Positions 41,465 to 51,159 of a stretch of DNA of 64,000 bases are shown in pieces. The notes under the pieces were generated by a model. That model ran no database searches and was not told where the DNA came from. It saw nothing but the letters and a program-made list of their open reading frames with translations. Each line of letters starts with the position of its first letter. Position 1 is the stretch's first letter. The DNA is taken from assembly GCA_028280635.1 (NCBI GenBank), contig JANQLM010000063.1:124001-188000 (forward strand), written 5' to 3'. Both the position numbers and the translations under genes were made by a program. This DNA comes from Halieaceae bacterium (GTDB lineage: Bacteria > Pseudomonadota > Gammaproteobacteria > Pseudomonadales > Halieaceae).

Positions 41465-42443
41465 GGCGAGCCCGGCGGCGGCTGGCATCGAAGCCGGCGA
41501 GCAGGTGGTAGATGCCGTAGTACAGCATCACCAGCGCGACCGGGATGTGGTGCAGGCTGTGTCGTGGCCGGAAGCTGATGCTCTCGTATTCTTCCGGTTC
41601 CAGGGCGGCGATGGCGGCATAGGCGCCCTCGAGTTCGCTGCGGTCCATGGCCTGGAAATAGGCGCCGCCGGTCAGCTCTGCCACGCGCTGCAGGGTTTCC
41701 ACGTCCAGCGCTTCTTCGCCGACGCTGGTGGGATCCCCCATGGCCACGGTGTGGATGCGGATATCGCGGCTGCCTGCGACCTTGGCGGCTTCCACCGGGG
41801 GCACCGTGCTGCCGGTGTCGTTGCCGTCGGTCAGGATCATCAGCACCCGGTTCTCCGTTGCGGATTTTTCGAACAGGTGAATGGCCAGCCCGATGGCGTC
41901 GCCAAACACGGTGCTCTGGCCGGCCATGCCGATCTCGGTTTCCATCAACAGCGTCCGCCAGGTGTCGTGGTCCTCGGTGAAAGGTGCCTGCAGGTAGGGC
42001 GCGCTGCCGAACACAATCAGGCCCAGCCGATCGCCGCCGCGCTCCTCGGCCAACTCGGTGAGCACGCGTTTGACAGCCTCCAGGCGGTCGATCTGCTCGC
42101 CGTCCGGAGTGGCAAAGTCGGTCGCCTGCATGGAGCCCGACAAATCCACGGCGACCATCAGGTCGCGGGCGGAGCGGGTCTGCTCGATGGGCTCGCCGAC
42201 CCACTCGGGTTTGGCGGCTGCCAGCACCAGGCATAGCCAGGTAAACACCAACAGGATCTTCTGCAGGGTCGTTTTTACCAGCACCACCGCGCCGGTCTGG
42301 GGTGCTTCCTCACTGAGTTCCACCAGCCGCGTGAAGAAAGGCACCTTGACCGAATCGCGGCGGTGCTTGAAAGCCGGCAGGTGACGCAGCAGCAGGGGCA
42401 GCGGCAACAGCAGCAGCCACAGGGGGTGGGCCAGCTCGATCAC
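41454..42443 (-). CDS. BatA-type von Willebrand factor A protein
   Basis: 329 residues with an N-terminal membrane helix (IELAHPLWLLLLPLPLLL), a second near residue 55-75, a VWA domain with DLSGSM and TDGNDTGS, and a C-terminal membrane helix (about 300-320). A GTG start at 42443 is chosen because it overlaps the stop of the DUF4381 gene (GTGA). The longer frame upstream is not hydrophobic and lies over that gene. Confidence 0.87.
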   Translation of the reverse strand: MIELAHPLWLLLLPLPLLLRHLPAFKHRRDSVKVPFFTRLVELSEEAPQTGAVVLVKTTLQKILLVFTWLCLVLAAAKPEWVGEPIEQTRSARDLMVAVDLSGSMQATDFATPDGEQIDRLEAVKRVLTELAEERGGDRLGLIVFGSAPYLQAPFTEDHDTWRTLLMETEIGMAGQSTVFGDAIGLAIHLFEKSATENRVLMILTDGNDTGSTVPPVEAAKVAGSRDIRIHTVAMGDPTSVGEEALDVETLQRVAELTGGAYFQAMDRSELEGAYAAIAALEPEEYESISFRPRHSLHHIPVALVMLYYGIYHLLAGFDASRRRARHAH

Positions 42444-42934
42444 GGGGAGGGCTCCGGGTGCTGCCTGACCCAGGCGGCACAGTCCGCGACCAGGCGGTCG
42501 AGTTCCTCGGGTTCCAGGCTGGACGGTTGGCGATACTGGGCTTCGCCCAGTAGCATTCGGCTGCTGTCGCAGAAGGCTGTGCCCCGAGACTCCAGCCACG
42601 CCAGCCAGGCGTCTCCGCTCAGCGGTGCGACCTCGCGGCGCGGGTAGGCGGCCAGTGCAGCCATCTTGAGAATTGCGGCGATGGCCTGCAGGCGCGCGGC
42701 GGGATCACCGCCGACGCTGGCCAATGCAGCCAGTGCTTCACGCCGGTAGCGATCACGCTGCCAGCGCCGCCAGGCCCGCCAGCCGCGCCAGGCCAGCCAG
42801 GCCAGCAGCAGCGCGACGGCGACCAGCCAGCCCGACGTCTGCGGCCACCAGGAAACGGGTTCCGGTGGCAGGACTTCCTGGATGCCGCGGATCGCGTAGT
42901 TGCCAAAGATCTCCGGCAGCGGTGGCGCGGCCAT
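42440..42934 (-). CDS. DUF4381 membrane protein
   Basis: 164 residues: a short periplasmic stretch with EVLPPEPVSWWPQTSGW, one membrane helix (about 36-52), then a basic cytoplasmic helical part. The order moxR, DUF58, DUF4381, BatA is the standard setting of this family. It starts 2 nt after the DUF58 stop and overlaps the BatA gene by 4 nt. Confidence 0.85.
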   Translation of the reverse strand: MAAPPLPEIFGNYAIRGIQEVLPPEPVSWWPQTSGWLVAVALLLAWLAWRGWRAWRRWQRDRYRREALAALASVGGDPAARLQAIAAILKMAALAAYPRREVAPLSGDAWLAWLESRGTAFCDSSRMLLGEAQYRQPSSLEPEELDRLVADCAAWVRQHPEPSP

Positions 42935-42936
42935 GT

Positions 42937-43851
42937 TCAGTGTCGCCCCAGTGTCTGTCGCAACTGTTCGAACACCGGGGCCACCGTATTGATCGGCAGC
43001 ACCGGCATGCCACGTTTGCGCAGCTCCAGCTGCAGGTCGCTGAGCCCCGTCTGGAAGCTGTCCTGGAAGCGTTTACCGAGTTCACTGCGTTCCGGTTCGA
43101 CCTGAAGCTGGTAGTGCCCGTCTGACACCACCAGGCTGCTGGCCGGGGTGATGTCCTGCTCTAGTGGGTCGAACACCAGGGCCGCGATCAGGTCGTTGTG
43201 ACGGGCCATGCGCTTGACGCTGGCGAGGCTGGCCGCGCCCCAGCCGTCGAAATCGGAGACGATACAAACCAGGTAGTCGTGGCCCGCCATGCGCTCGGCG
43301 ATGTTCAGGGCCCTGGCCAGTTGGTCCGGCGCCGGTGGCGAGGACTGGTCGGCGCGCAGCTCGCCGTTCATATCGCTGAGCTGGCCGAGGCTCTTGAGCA
43401 GCATGCGCTCGCTGCGCGACGGGCGGGATTGCAGGCAGCGGCTGTCGTTGAAGAGAATGGTGCCCACCCGGTCACCCTGGGACAGCACCCGCCAGGCGGC
43501 GAGCGCTGCCAGCTCAGCCGCCACCACGGATTTCATTTTCACGCGGCTGCCAAAGAACATGCCGAGGCGCTGGTCGACCACCAGGATAACCGGTCGATCC
43601 CGCTCCTCGGTGTAGACGCGCACGTGGGGTTTGCCGGTGCGATTGGTGACCCGCCAGTCCATGGTGCGGATGTCGTCTCCCGGCCGGTAGTGGCGGAGTT
43701 CCTCAAAATCCAGTCCGCGGCCCCTGAGCCGGGAGCGCTTCCGGCCCGCCAGCAGGCTGCCCAGGGGCTGTTGTGGTAGCAGGGAAAAGCCGTGGGCGTC
43801 GTGACGCAGCCGGGCCAGGCTGGCAGTGTCGGTATAGATGCCCGTGGACAT
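42937..43851 (-). CDS. DUF58 protein (MoxR-associated)
   Basis: 304 residues with the DUF58 core GLDFEELRHYRPGDDIRTMDWRVTNRTGKPHVRVYTEERDRP (split here by family motif DWR) followed by a VWA-like fold. DUF58 proteins accompany MoxR ATPases and are thought to act in metal-cofactor insertion or envelope-complex maturation. The ATG overlaps the moxR stop by one base (TGATG). Confidence 0.88.
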   Translation of the reverse strand: MSTGIYTDTASLARLRHDAHGFSLLPQQPLGSLLAGRKRSRLRGRGLDFEELRHYRPGDDIRTMDWRVTNRTGKPHVRVYTEERDRPVILVVDQRLGMFFGSRVKMKSVVAAELAALAAWRVLSQGDRVGTILFNDSRCLQSRPSRSERMLLKSLGQLSDMNGELRADQSSPPAPDQLARALNIAERMAGHDYLVCIVSDFDGWGAASLASVKRMARHNDLIAALVFDPLEQDITPASSLVVSDGHYQLQVEPERSELGKRFQDSFQTGLSDLQLELRKRGMPVLPINTVAPVFEQLRQTLGRH

Positions 43852-44816
43852 CAGGCCACAGCCACCTGGCGCAGGATCTCGTCGATCACCTGGTCGGGGG
43901 TGATATTGTCGGCCAGTGCGTCGTAGCTGAGGATCAGCCGGTGGCGCAGGACACCGTGCGCTACCGCACGCACATCGTCCGGGTCTACGAAGTCGCGCCC
44001 CTGCAGGAACGCCCGTGCGCGGGCTGCCCGGTGCAGGCTGATGCTGGCCCGCGGACTGGAGCCGATTTCAATCCAGTGCGGCAGTTCACCCTCAAAGCCG
44101 CCGGGTGCGCGGGTCGCCATGACGATGTCGACCATGTAGCGCTCGACGTTGTCGCTGGCATGTACCTGGCGAACCGCGTCGCGGGCGGCGAACACCTGGT
44201 CCTGCGGTACCACCGTCGCAGAGGACTCGGAAGGCGACTCTTCACCGTGTACCAGGCGCACGATACCGAGCTCGGCGTCGCCATCGGGATAGTCCAGGTT
44301 TACTTTCATCAGGAAGCGATCCATTTGCGCTTCGGGCAGGGGGTAAGTGCCCTCCTGTTCGATGGGGTTCTGGGTGGCCAGCACCATGAACAGCGGCGGC
44401 AGGGGGTAGGTCTTGCCGGCCACGGTGACCTGGCGCTCTTCCATGGCCTCCAGCAGGGCGGCCTGCACCTTGGCGGGTGCGCGGTTGATCTCGTCGGCCA
44501 GTACCAGGTTGTTGAAGATGGGCCCCTGCTGGAAGGTCAGGGTCTGCTGCCCGGCCACGTCCTGATACACCTCGGTGCCGGTGACGTCCGAGGGCAGCAG
44601 GTCCGGCGTGAACTGGATGCGGCCCAGGCTGGCCTCCAGCACCTGTGCCAGGGTCTTGATGGAGCGGGTCTTCGCCGTACCGGGATAACCCTCCAGCATC
44701 AGGTTGCCGTTGCAGAGCAGGGCGATGGCCAGTGCCTCCGTTACCGCTTCCTGGCCGATCACCGAGCGATTCATCGCCTCGATCACGGCGTTCACCGCAT
44801 TCCGTGTGGTTTCCAA
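43851..44816 (-). CDS. MoxR-family AAA+ ATPase
   Basis: 321 residues with Walker A GYPGTAKT (43-50), Walker B LVLADEINRAP (about 105), and the sensor motif ATQNPIEQEGTYPLPEAQMDRF typical of MoxR. These ATPases act as chaperones together with VWA proteins, which are encoded directly downstream. It is the first gene of the left-facing set and is divergent from sppA across about 100 bp. Confidence 0.9.
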   Translation of the reverse strand: METTRNAVNAVIEAMNRSVIGQEAVTEALAIALLCNGNLMLEGYPGTAKTRSIKTLAQVLEASLGRIQFTPDLLPSDVTGTEVYQDVAGQQTLTFQQGPIFNNLVLADEINRAPAKVQAALLEAMEERQVTVAGKTYPLPPLFMVLATQNPIEQEGTYPLPEAQMDRFLMKVNLDYPDGDAELGIVRLVHGEESPSESSATVVPQDQVFAARDAVRQVHASDNVERYMVDIVMATRAPGGFEGELPHWIEIGSSPRASISLHRAARARAFLQGRDFVDPDDVRAVAHGVLRHRLILSYDALADNITPDQVIDEILRQVAVA

Positions 44817-44920
44817 GCTGTATCCTTGCGTAGTCTCCGGTAAGGCCTGTAAGTGTAGCCGTAGCCATAGTGTGTGGGCGAGGCTGTATACTCGCTGTCA
44901 AGACTGCAATGGAGAAGCCC

Positions 44921-46735
44921 ATGGCGAAGGGTATGGAAAAGGTCGGTAATGTGCTGACCACGATCCGGGTGTGGACGGTCAACCTGCTGACCCTCGGCTT
45001 CCTGGTCTACCTGCTGGTGGTCGTGTTTGCGTTACTGGCCCAGCGGCCACCGAGCGTTGACCCGGACGGCCGCGTGCTGATCATCGCCCCCGAGGGCATC
45101 GTCGTCGACCAGGCCGCCTTCCGCTCGCCGCTGAGCTTCCCGCCCGACTTTGATGCTCCGGCCCAGATTCAGGCCCGCGACCTGTTGCGCGTGATCGATG
45201 CCGCCGCCGAGGATGAACGCCTCTCGGGTGTGTTGCTGGACTTCGGCAAGACCCGGTTCGGCGGTCCTTCAACGGCGCTGGAGGTTGCCGCCTCGCTGGC
45301 CAGGCTGCGCGATGGCGAAGCACCGGTCATTGCCTACAGTGACAGCCTCAGCACCGGCGGCTACCTGATGGCCGCCCAGGCTGATGAGGTCTACATGCAC
45401 CCGTCCGGCGCGCTGATGTTGTCCGGTGTGGGCGGCTATGGCAGCTATGTCCGCCAGCTGGCGGAAAAACTCAAGCTCACCATTCACAACTACGCCCAGG
45501 GTGAATACAAGTCGGCGGTCGAGCGCCTGGCCCGCGACGGCATGTCAGACAAGGACCGGGAGCAGCGTGAAGCTCTGTACCAGCCGATCTGGGCGGCCAT
45601 GAAGCAGAGCATGGCCGCCGGTCGCGGGATCGACGGCGAGGTGTTCCAGACCCTGGCGGACGACTACCCGGTACTGCTACTGGAAGAAGCCGCCTACGAA
45701 AACCTGGCGTTTGCGCAGGCCGAAGGCGCCATCGACGGCACCAAGACCTTCCCCGGCTTCCGGACCTGGATGATGGAGCGCTTCGGCACCGACGAGGACG
45801 CCGAGCGCGAGACCTACCCGCATATCACTGCCGCCGCCTACCTGGCCCAGCTTGAGAAGCCGGAGGGGGAGGGTGACGACGCGGTGGCGGTAGTGTTTGC
45901 GGAAGGTGGCCTGCAGCGCGGCGAGGTCAGCCCGGGGGTGGCGGGCTCCGACGAAATCGCCAGCCAGGTACGCCGTGCCTACGAAGACGAGCATACCCGC
46001 GCCATTGTCGTGCGGGTCAACAGCCCCGGCGGTTCAGTGATCGCCAGCGATATGATTCGCGAGGAGATGATGGCTGCCCAGGGCCGCGACCTGCCGGTCG
46101 TTGTATCCATGGGCAATTACGCCGCCAGCGGCGGCATGTGGGTGAGCAGTCCGGCGGACCGGGTCTTTGCCCAGCCAACCACCATCACGGGTTCTATTGG
46201 CGTGGCGGTGGTTTTCCCGACGGCGGAAAACCTGTTCGATTACCTCGGCATACAGCACGACGGCGTGCGCACCAGCAAGTACGCTGGCTGGGGCCTGCAT
46301 CGCCCGACGGACGAGCAACTGGACGAGTTGTTCTTCAGCCGCTCCGAGACGATCTATCGCCGCTTTATCGATGTGGTGGCTGAGGGCCGCGAGCTGGAGG
46401 CACCGTTTGTCCGCAGCATCGCCGGCGGCCGCGTATGGATTGGCACCACCGCCCAGGAGCTTGGCCTGGTGGATGAGCTGGGGGGGTTGGAGGATGCCAT
46501 CGAGCACGCCGCGGAGCTGGCGGCGCTTGAGGATTATCGCGTCAACTATATCGAGCGCGAGCTGTCCTTCGGCGAGCAATTGCTACGCGACATGATGCAA
46601 CAGGCGCCGGTCAGCGTGGCGCCCGGGGTCAAGGATCTGTATCGCCAGGTGGAGGCGGTGTTGGCGCCACTGGCCGAAGTCAGCCAGCCGCGTGTCACGG
46701 TGATGTGCTCAAGCTGTATTGTCGACTTGAACTAA
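44921..46735 (+). CDS. sppA: signal peptide peptidase SppA, 67-kDa type
   Basis: A 604-residue membrane-bound serine protease that degrades cleaved signal peptides. One N-terminal membrane helix (about 22-40) is followed by two tandem SppA repeats. The catalytic dyad of the E. coli-type enzyme is placed at Lys197 (EYKSAV) and Ser403 (NYAASGGMW). ATG 44921 has GGAG 6 nt upstream; an in-frame ATG at 44909 overlaps that site and is less likely. A TATACT -10 candidate lies at 44887-44892. Confidence 0.93.
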   Translation: MAKGMEKVGNVLTTIRVWTVNLLTLGFLVYLLVVVFALLAQRPPSVDPDGRVLIIAPEGIVVDQAAFRSPLSFPPDFDAPAQIQARDLLRVIDAAAEDERLSGVLLDFGKTRFGGPSTALEVAASLARLRDGEAPVIAYSDSLSTGGYLMAAQADEVYMHPSGALMLSGVGGYGSYVRQLAEKLKLTIHNYAQGEYKSAVERLARDGMSDKDREQREALYQPIWAAMKQSMAAGRGIDGEVFQTLADDYPVLLLEEAAYENLAFAQAEGAIDGTKTFPGFRTWMMERFGTDEDAERETYPHITAAAYLAQLEKPEGEGDDAVAVVFAEGGLQRGEVSPGVAGSDEIASQVRRAYEDEHTRAIVVRVNSPGGSVIASDMIREEMMAAQGRDLPVVVSMGNYAASGGMWVSSPADRVFAQPTTITGSIGVAVVFPTAENLFDYLGIQHDGVRTSKYAGWGLHRPTDEQLDELFFSRSETIYRRFIDVVAEGRELEAPFVRSIAGGRVWIGTTAQELGLVDELGGLEDAIEHAAELAALEDYRVNYIERELSFGEQLLRDMMQQAPVSVAPGVKDLYRQVEAVLAPLAEVSQPRVTVMCSSCIVDLN

Positions 46736-46740
46736 CCACC

Positions 46741-46752
46741 TGCGGCGCCGCA
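46741..46752. other. 12-bp palindrome between convergent sppA and uxaC
   Basis: TGCGGCGCCGCA is self-complementary and lies in the 25-bp gap between the two stop codons. It could help end transcription from either side, but its lack of a loop and T-run makes this weak. Confidence 0.3.
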
Positions 46753-46760
46753 ATCAAGAT

Positions 46761-48179
46761 TTACTCGAGTCGATAGGCTTTTTTCGCGAGGGTGTAGGCC
46801 AGGTCCACCACCAGCTCGGCGGCTTCGTCCTCGGGCAGCCGGTGGTCGGCGACCAGCTCGGCCAGGTAGGCGCAGTCCATGCGCCGCGCCGCGTCGTGGC
46901 GGGCCGGTATCGACAGAAAGGCGCGGGTGTCATCGTTGAAGCCCACGGTATTGTAAAAACCGGCGGTTTCGGTGAGCTGCTGGCGATAGCGCCGCATGCC
47001 CTCCGGGCTGTCGTGGAACCACCAGGCCGGGCCCAGTTTCAGGCAGGGGTAGTGGCCTGCCAGCGGTGCCAGTTCGCGGGCGTAGCTGGATTCGTCGAGG
47101 CTGAAGAGGATCAGCGTCAGGTCGCTTTCATTGCCGAAACGGTCCAGCAGGGGTTTCAGCGCGTTGACGAAGTCAGTGCGGCGTGGCATGTCGGCGCCGC
47201 GGTCGCGACCGAAGCGCTGGTGGAGCTCCAGGTTGTGATTGCGCAGGGAGCCGGGGTGTAGCTGCATCACCAGGCCGTCGTCCAGGCTCATGGCCGCCAT
47301 CTCCGTCAGCAACTGGCCGCGGAACAGCTCCGCCTTGCTACCCTTGCACTTGCCGCGCAGGGCCTTGTCGAACAGGGTTTCGCAGTCGTTGCGCGACAGG
47401 TCGGCGGTGGCGGCGGTGGGATGGCCGTGATCTGTGGAGGTGGCGCCCAGCTCCTTGAAGTACTGCCGCCGCCGGCGCAGCGCCATCAGGTAGCCGGCCC
47501 AGGTGCCGGTGTCTTCACCGGTGAGGTCGCCCAGGGTTTCCAGGTTGTCCAGGAAGCCCTCGTATTCCGGGTCGACCACCGGGTCGGGGCGGAAGGCGGT
47601 CAGCACCCGCCCGTTCCAGTCACTGTCGCGCAGCGCGCGGTGCTGCTGCAGTTGGTCCAGCGGCGATTCCGTGGTGGTCAGCACCTCGATGTTGAAGCGC
47701 TCGAACAGGGCCCGCGGTCGGAATTCATCCGTGGCCAGGGCCGCATCCATATGATCGTAGTAGGCGTCGGCGGTTTCCTCATCGAGCTGGGTCCGCAGGC
47801 CAAACACCTCGGTGAACACATGGTCCAGCCACAGCCGTGAGGGGGTGCCCCGGAACAGGTGGTAGTGCCTGGCGAACAGCCGCCAGGCCTCGCGCGGGTC
47901 GACCCCGGCGGCGCTGCCATCGGCTCTGGGGATGCCCAGTTGGTCGAGGCTGATGCCATGGCTGTAGAGCATGCGATACAGGTAGTGGTCCGGCTGCAGC
48001 AATAGCGCGGTCGGATTCTCGAAGGGGGCATTGCCCGCAAACCAGCCCGGGTCGGTGTGGCCGTGGGGGCTGATGATCGGCAGCTCCCTGACCTGCTCAT
48101 ACAGGCGCCTGGCGATGGCGCGCACCGTCTCATTAGGCGGAAACAGGCGATCGGGATGCAGGGCGAGGGGTCGTGGCAT
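46761..48179 (-). CDS. uxaC: glucuronate isomerase (uronate isomerase)
   Basis: A 472-residue TIM-barrel enzyme of the amidohydrolase superfamily that converts D-glucuronate to D-fructuronate (and galacturonate to tagaturonate). The metal motif HGH is at 39-41 (ISPHGHTDPGWF), and the C-terminal GFNDDTRAFLSIPARHD segment with its catalytic aspartate is conserved. ATG 48179 matches the family N-terminus; ATG 48224 is possible. It is divergent from manD, 88 nt away, which supports joint use in glucuronate breakdown. Confidence 0.93.
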   Translation of the reverse strand: MPRPLALHPDRLFPPNETVRAIARRLYEQVRELPIISPHGHTDPGWFAGNAPFENPTALLLQPDHYLYRMLYSHGISLDQLGIPRADGSAAGVDPREAWRLFARHYHLFRGTPSRLWLDHVFTEVFGLRTQLDEETADAYYDHMDAALATDEFRPRALFERFNIEVLTTTESPLDQLQQHRALRDSDWNGRVLTAFRPDPVVDPEYEGFLDNLETLGDLTGEDTGTWAGYLMALRRRRQYFKELGATSTDHGHPTAATADLSRNDCETLFDKALRGKCKGSKAELFRGQLLTEMAAMSLDDGLVMQLHPGSLRNHNLELHQRFGRDRGADMPRRTDFVNALKPLLDRFGNESDLTLILFSLDESSYARELAPLAGHYPCLKLGPAWWFHDSPEGMRRYRQQLTETAGFYNTVGFNDDTRAFLSIPARHDAARRMDCAYLAELVADHRLPEDEAAELVVDLAYTLAKKAYRLE

Positions 48180-48267
48180 GGATTCCGGTTGACGATTCTG
48201 CAGGTGGCTTCTACTGTCAATCATCGCCCCGGATATCACGCCGTACAAGGACGAAAGGACTTCCACC

Positions 48268-49479
48268 ATGTTAAAGATTCGTGACGCCCGCGTGATCGTC
48301 TCCTGCCCTGGGCGCAATTTCGTGACCCTGAAGATCGAGACCGAAGAGGGCATCAGCGGCATCGGCGATGCCACCCTCAACGGCCGTGAACTGGCGGTCG
48401 CCAGCTACCTTCAGGACCATCTCATCCCCTGCCTGATCGGCCGCGATGCCCACCAGGTGGAGGACATCTGGCAGTTTTTCTACCGCGGTGCCTACTGGCG
48501 GCGCGGGCCGGTGGGCATGACGGCACTGGCGGCGATTGATGTCGCCCTGTGGGACATCAAAGCCAAGGCCGCCGGCTTGCCGCTGTACCAGCTGTTGGGC
48601 GGGCGCAGCCGCAAGGGGGTGATGGTGTACGGCCATGCCAACGGCGCCGATATCGGCGAAACCGTGGAGCAGGTGGGCCGCTATATTGAGCTGGGCTATA
48701 AGGCCATTCGCGCCCAATCCGGAGTACCGGGGCTGGCCTCCACCTACGGGGTGTCCGGTGACAAGCTGTTCTACGAACCGGCGGATGCCGACCTGCCCAG
48801 CGAAAACGTCTGGTCCACCGCCAGGTATCTGAACCACGTGCCGCAGCTGTTCAAGACCCTGCGAGACACCTATGGGGATGAGCACCACCTGCTGCACGAT
48901 GTGCACCACCGGTTGACGCCTATCGAGGCGGCGCGGCTGGGCAAGGACCTGGAGCCTTACCGGCTGTTCTGGCTGGAGGACGCGGTGACCGCCGAGTTGC
49001 AGGAGAGCTTCCGCCTGATTCGCCAGCACACCACAACGCCGCTGGCCGTGGGCGAAGTGTTTTCCTCAATCCACGACTGCCAGCAACTGATCAGTGAGCA
49101 GTTGATCGACTATATCCGCGCCACCCTGGTCCATGCCGGCGGTATCACCCACCTGAAGCGCATTGCCGCGCTGGCAGAGCTCCACCACGTGAAGACCGGC
49201 TTTCACGGTGCCACTGATCTTTCCCCGGTGACCATGGGGGCCGCCCTGCATTTCGATACCTGGGTGCCGAACTTCGGTATCCAGGAATACATGCGCCACA
49301 CTCCGGAAACCGACGCGGTGTTCCCTCACGACTACCGCTTCGAGGACGGCTACCTGCTGGCGGGTGAGACGCCCGGGCACGGGGTGGAGATCGACGAGTC
49401 CCTGGCGGCCAAGTACCCCTACCGGCGCGCCTACCTGCCGGTGAACCGGCTTGAAGACGGCAGCATGTTCAACTGGTAG
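48268..49479 (+). CDS. manD: D-mannonate dehydratase, enolase superfamily
   Basis: 403 residues; dehydrates D-mannonate to 2-keto-3-deoxygluconate. Metal ligands are placed at Asp211 (HDVHHR), Glu237 (WLEDAV) and Glu263 (VGEVFS). The catalytic Tyr160/Arg148 pair and His213 match the ManD set, shifted by one residue from the numbering I recall for the Novosphingobium enzyme. This favours true ManD over RspA-like members lacking these residues. AAAGGA lies about 8 nt before the ATG. Neighbours are uxaC and the GH79 glycosidase. Confidence 0.92.
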   Translation: MLKIRDARVIVSCPGRNFVTLKIETEEGISGIGDATLNGRELAVASYLQDHLIPCLIGRDAHQVEDIWQFFYRGAYWRRGPVGMTALAAIDVALWDIKAKAAGLPLYQLLGGRSRKGVMVYGHANGADIGETVEQVGRYIELGYKAIRAQSGVPGLASTYGVSGDKLFYEPADADLPSENVWSTARYLNHVPQLFKTLRDTYGDEHHLLHDVHHRLTPIEAARLGKDLEPYRLFWLEDAVTAELQESFRLIRQHTTTPLAVGEVFSSIHDCQQLISEQLIDYIRATLVHAGGITHLKRIAALAELHHVKTGFHGATDLSPVTMGAALHFDTWVPNFGIQEYMRHTPETDAVFPHDYRFEDGYLLAGETPGHGVEIDESLAAKYPYRRAYLPVNRLEDGSMFNW

Positions 49480-49590
49480 ACGCCATCCGGCAGGCCGTGA
49501 GCCTTACAGCAATTTCTGAAAAAACTCTTGCAAAATTAAGCCGTTAGGCGACTATGGAAGTCCCACAATGAGCTGGAGAGACATCCGGCC

Positions 49591-51069
49591 ATGTTTGGCT
49601 TGCGCCGACCCACCGCTGCCGCACCGGAAGTGGCTGACATCACCCTGGAGCACCCGGACCCGATCGCCAGTGTCGATCGGCGCTACCTGTCGTTCTCCAT
49701 TGATATCTCGGTGCTGGCCGGGGGCTACTGGTGGGAGGGCAGCAACACCTCACGGCGCGGCCTTGGCACTCTGCGGGTACCGCCCCTGCGGCTGGACCGC
49801 AAGAAACTCGACCGGCTGGTGCGTGCCCTGGGTCCCGCCTACCTGCGGATCGGCGGTTCCGAAGCCGACAAGATTCACTACTTCACGGCGCCCGGGGAAG
49901 AGCCGGACCCGCTGATTCTCACCCAGGAACAGTGGGACGGTTTGCACAGCTTTGTCAGCCGCAACAAGTTGAAGCTGATCTTTACCGCCAAGTACGGCCT
50001 GTTCCGGCGCCGGGAGCACGGCAGTTGGCGCGGCAGCGAGCTGGAAGCGCTATTGCAGTACAGCACTGACAAGGACTACAGGATTCACGTCGTCGAATTG
50101 GGCAATGAACTCAACGCCTATTGGGCGTTTCATGGCCTGCGTTCCCAGCCGGGCCCCGTCAACCTCGCCAATGATTACCGCTCCTTCGCCGAGCTGGTGC
50201 ACCAGTACTATCCGAAAGCACGCATCTCCGGCCCGGGCAGCGCCTACTGGCCCCGCCTGGGGGAAACCATTCGCCCGTTTACCAATATCACACCCCGCTT
50301 CCTGCGAGAGGTGTCGTCGCAACTGGATATTGTCGACTGGCACTACTACCCCTTCCAGAGTGAGCGCAGCCCGATTCGCACCCGGAGCGCCACCATTCGG
50401 CACCTGATCAACCCCAGCTCCTTCGAAGACTTTGCGCGCTTCGCCGAGCGCCTCAAGGAACTGCGCGACACCTACCTGCCCGGCGCAGAGATCTGGACCG
50501 GGGAGACCGGCTCGGCCCAGTGCGGCGGCCAGCCCAAGCTGTCGGACCGCTGGGTCTCCAGTTTCTGGTGGGCCGACCAGTTGGGGCGCGGCGCCCGGGT
50601 CGGCCAGCGGGTGATGGTGCGACATTCCCTGCTGGGCGGTGACTACGGGCTGGTGGATCGCCTCAGCCTCAAGCCGCGCCCGGACTATTGGGTGAGCTGG
50701 CTGTGGGCCCGGCTGATGGGCAAGAAAGTGTATGCCATCAGCAGCAGCGACCCCCGGGTGCGGGCCTACCTGCACGGCCATCCCTCGGGGGAGGGGCATA
50801 CATTGATGCTGATCAACCTGCACGACCAGCCGGTCAGCCGGCGGGTTGCTGGCCTGCATTTCGAAGAAGAGCACTACGTGGTGACGGCCCGCGCCCTGAC
50901 CAGCCGCAAGCTGCGCATCAATGGCATCCGTGCCAGCTTCCGCAAGGGCTCTGTCTCCCTGGACGAATTCCGCACGCCTTTGGAAGACCACGTGCTGCCG
51001 CCCTTCAGTATCTCCTTCTGGCGGGTGCGGATCGTGCCCGGCAGCGTGATAGAGCCTATCGGCGGCTAG
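49591..51069 (+). CDS. GH79 heparanase-like beta-glucuronidase
   Basis: A 492-residue glycosidase resembling heparanase and GH79 beta-glucuronidases. The acid/base Glu173 lies in VVELGNELNAY and the nucleophile Glu305 in WTGETGSAQCGG. The downstream SDRWVSSFWWADQLG...VMVRHSLLGGDYGLVD...PDYWVSWLW stretch follows the heparanase order closely. A (beta/alpha)8 barrel and a C-terminal beta-sandwich are expected. No signal peptide is visible, so it may act inside the cell on imported glucuronides. GGAGAG lies 11 nt before the ATG. It follows manD by 111 nt. Confidence 0.86.
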   Translation: MFGLRRPTAAAPEVADITLEHPDPIASVDRRYLSFSIDISVLAGGYWWEGSNTSRRGLGTLRVPPLRLDRKKLDRLVRALGPAYLRIGGSEADKIHYFTAPGEEPDPLILTQEQWDGLHSFVSRNKLKLIFTAKYGLFRRREHGSWRGSELEALLQYSTDKDYRIHVVELGNELNAYWAFHGLRSQPGPVNLANDYRSFAELVHQYYPKARISGPGSAYWPRLGETIRPFTNITPRFLREVSSQLDIVDWHYYPFQSERSPIRTRSATIRHLINPSSFEDFARFAERLKELRDTYLPGAEIWTGETGSAQCGGQPKLSDRWVSSFWWADQLGRGARVGQRVMVRHSLLGGDYGLVDRLSLKPRPDYWVSWLWARLMGKKVYAISSSDPRVRAYLHGHPSGEGHTLMLINLHDQPVSRRVAGLHFEEEHYVVTARALTSRKLRINGIRASFRKGSVSLDEFRTPLEDHVLPPFSISFWRVRIVPGSVIEPIGG

Positions 51070-51159
51070 CCGCCGCGGCCATCCGGCACGCTGGGTCAGT
51101 ACGTATTCACTGCGAGCGCCGACGACGACCGGGAAAAGAAGCTAACGACTATCGCAGCC

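Noticed and set aside
48268-49479. Annotation of manD as an RspA-like protein of unknown role
   Set aside because: The Tyr160/Arg148 and metal-ligand residues of active mannonate dehydratases are all in place and uxaC is next to it.
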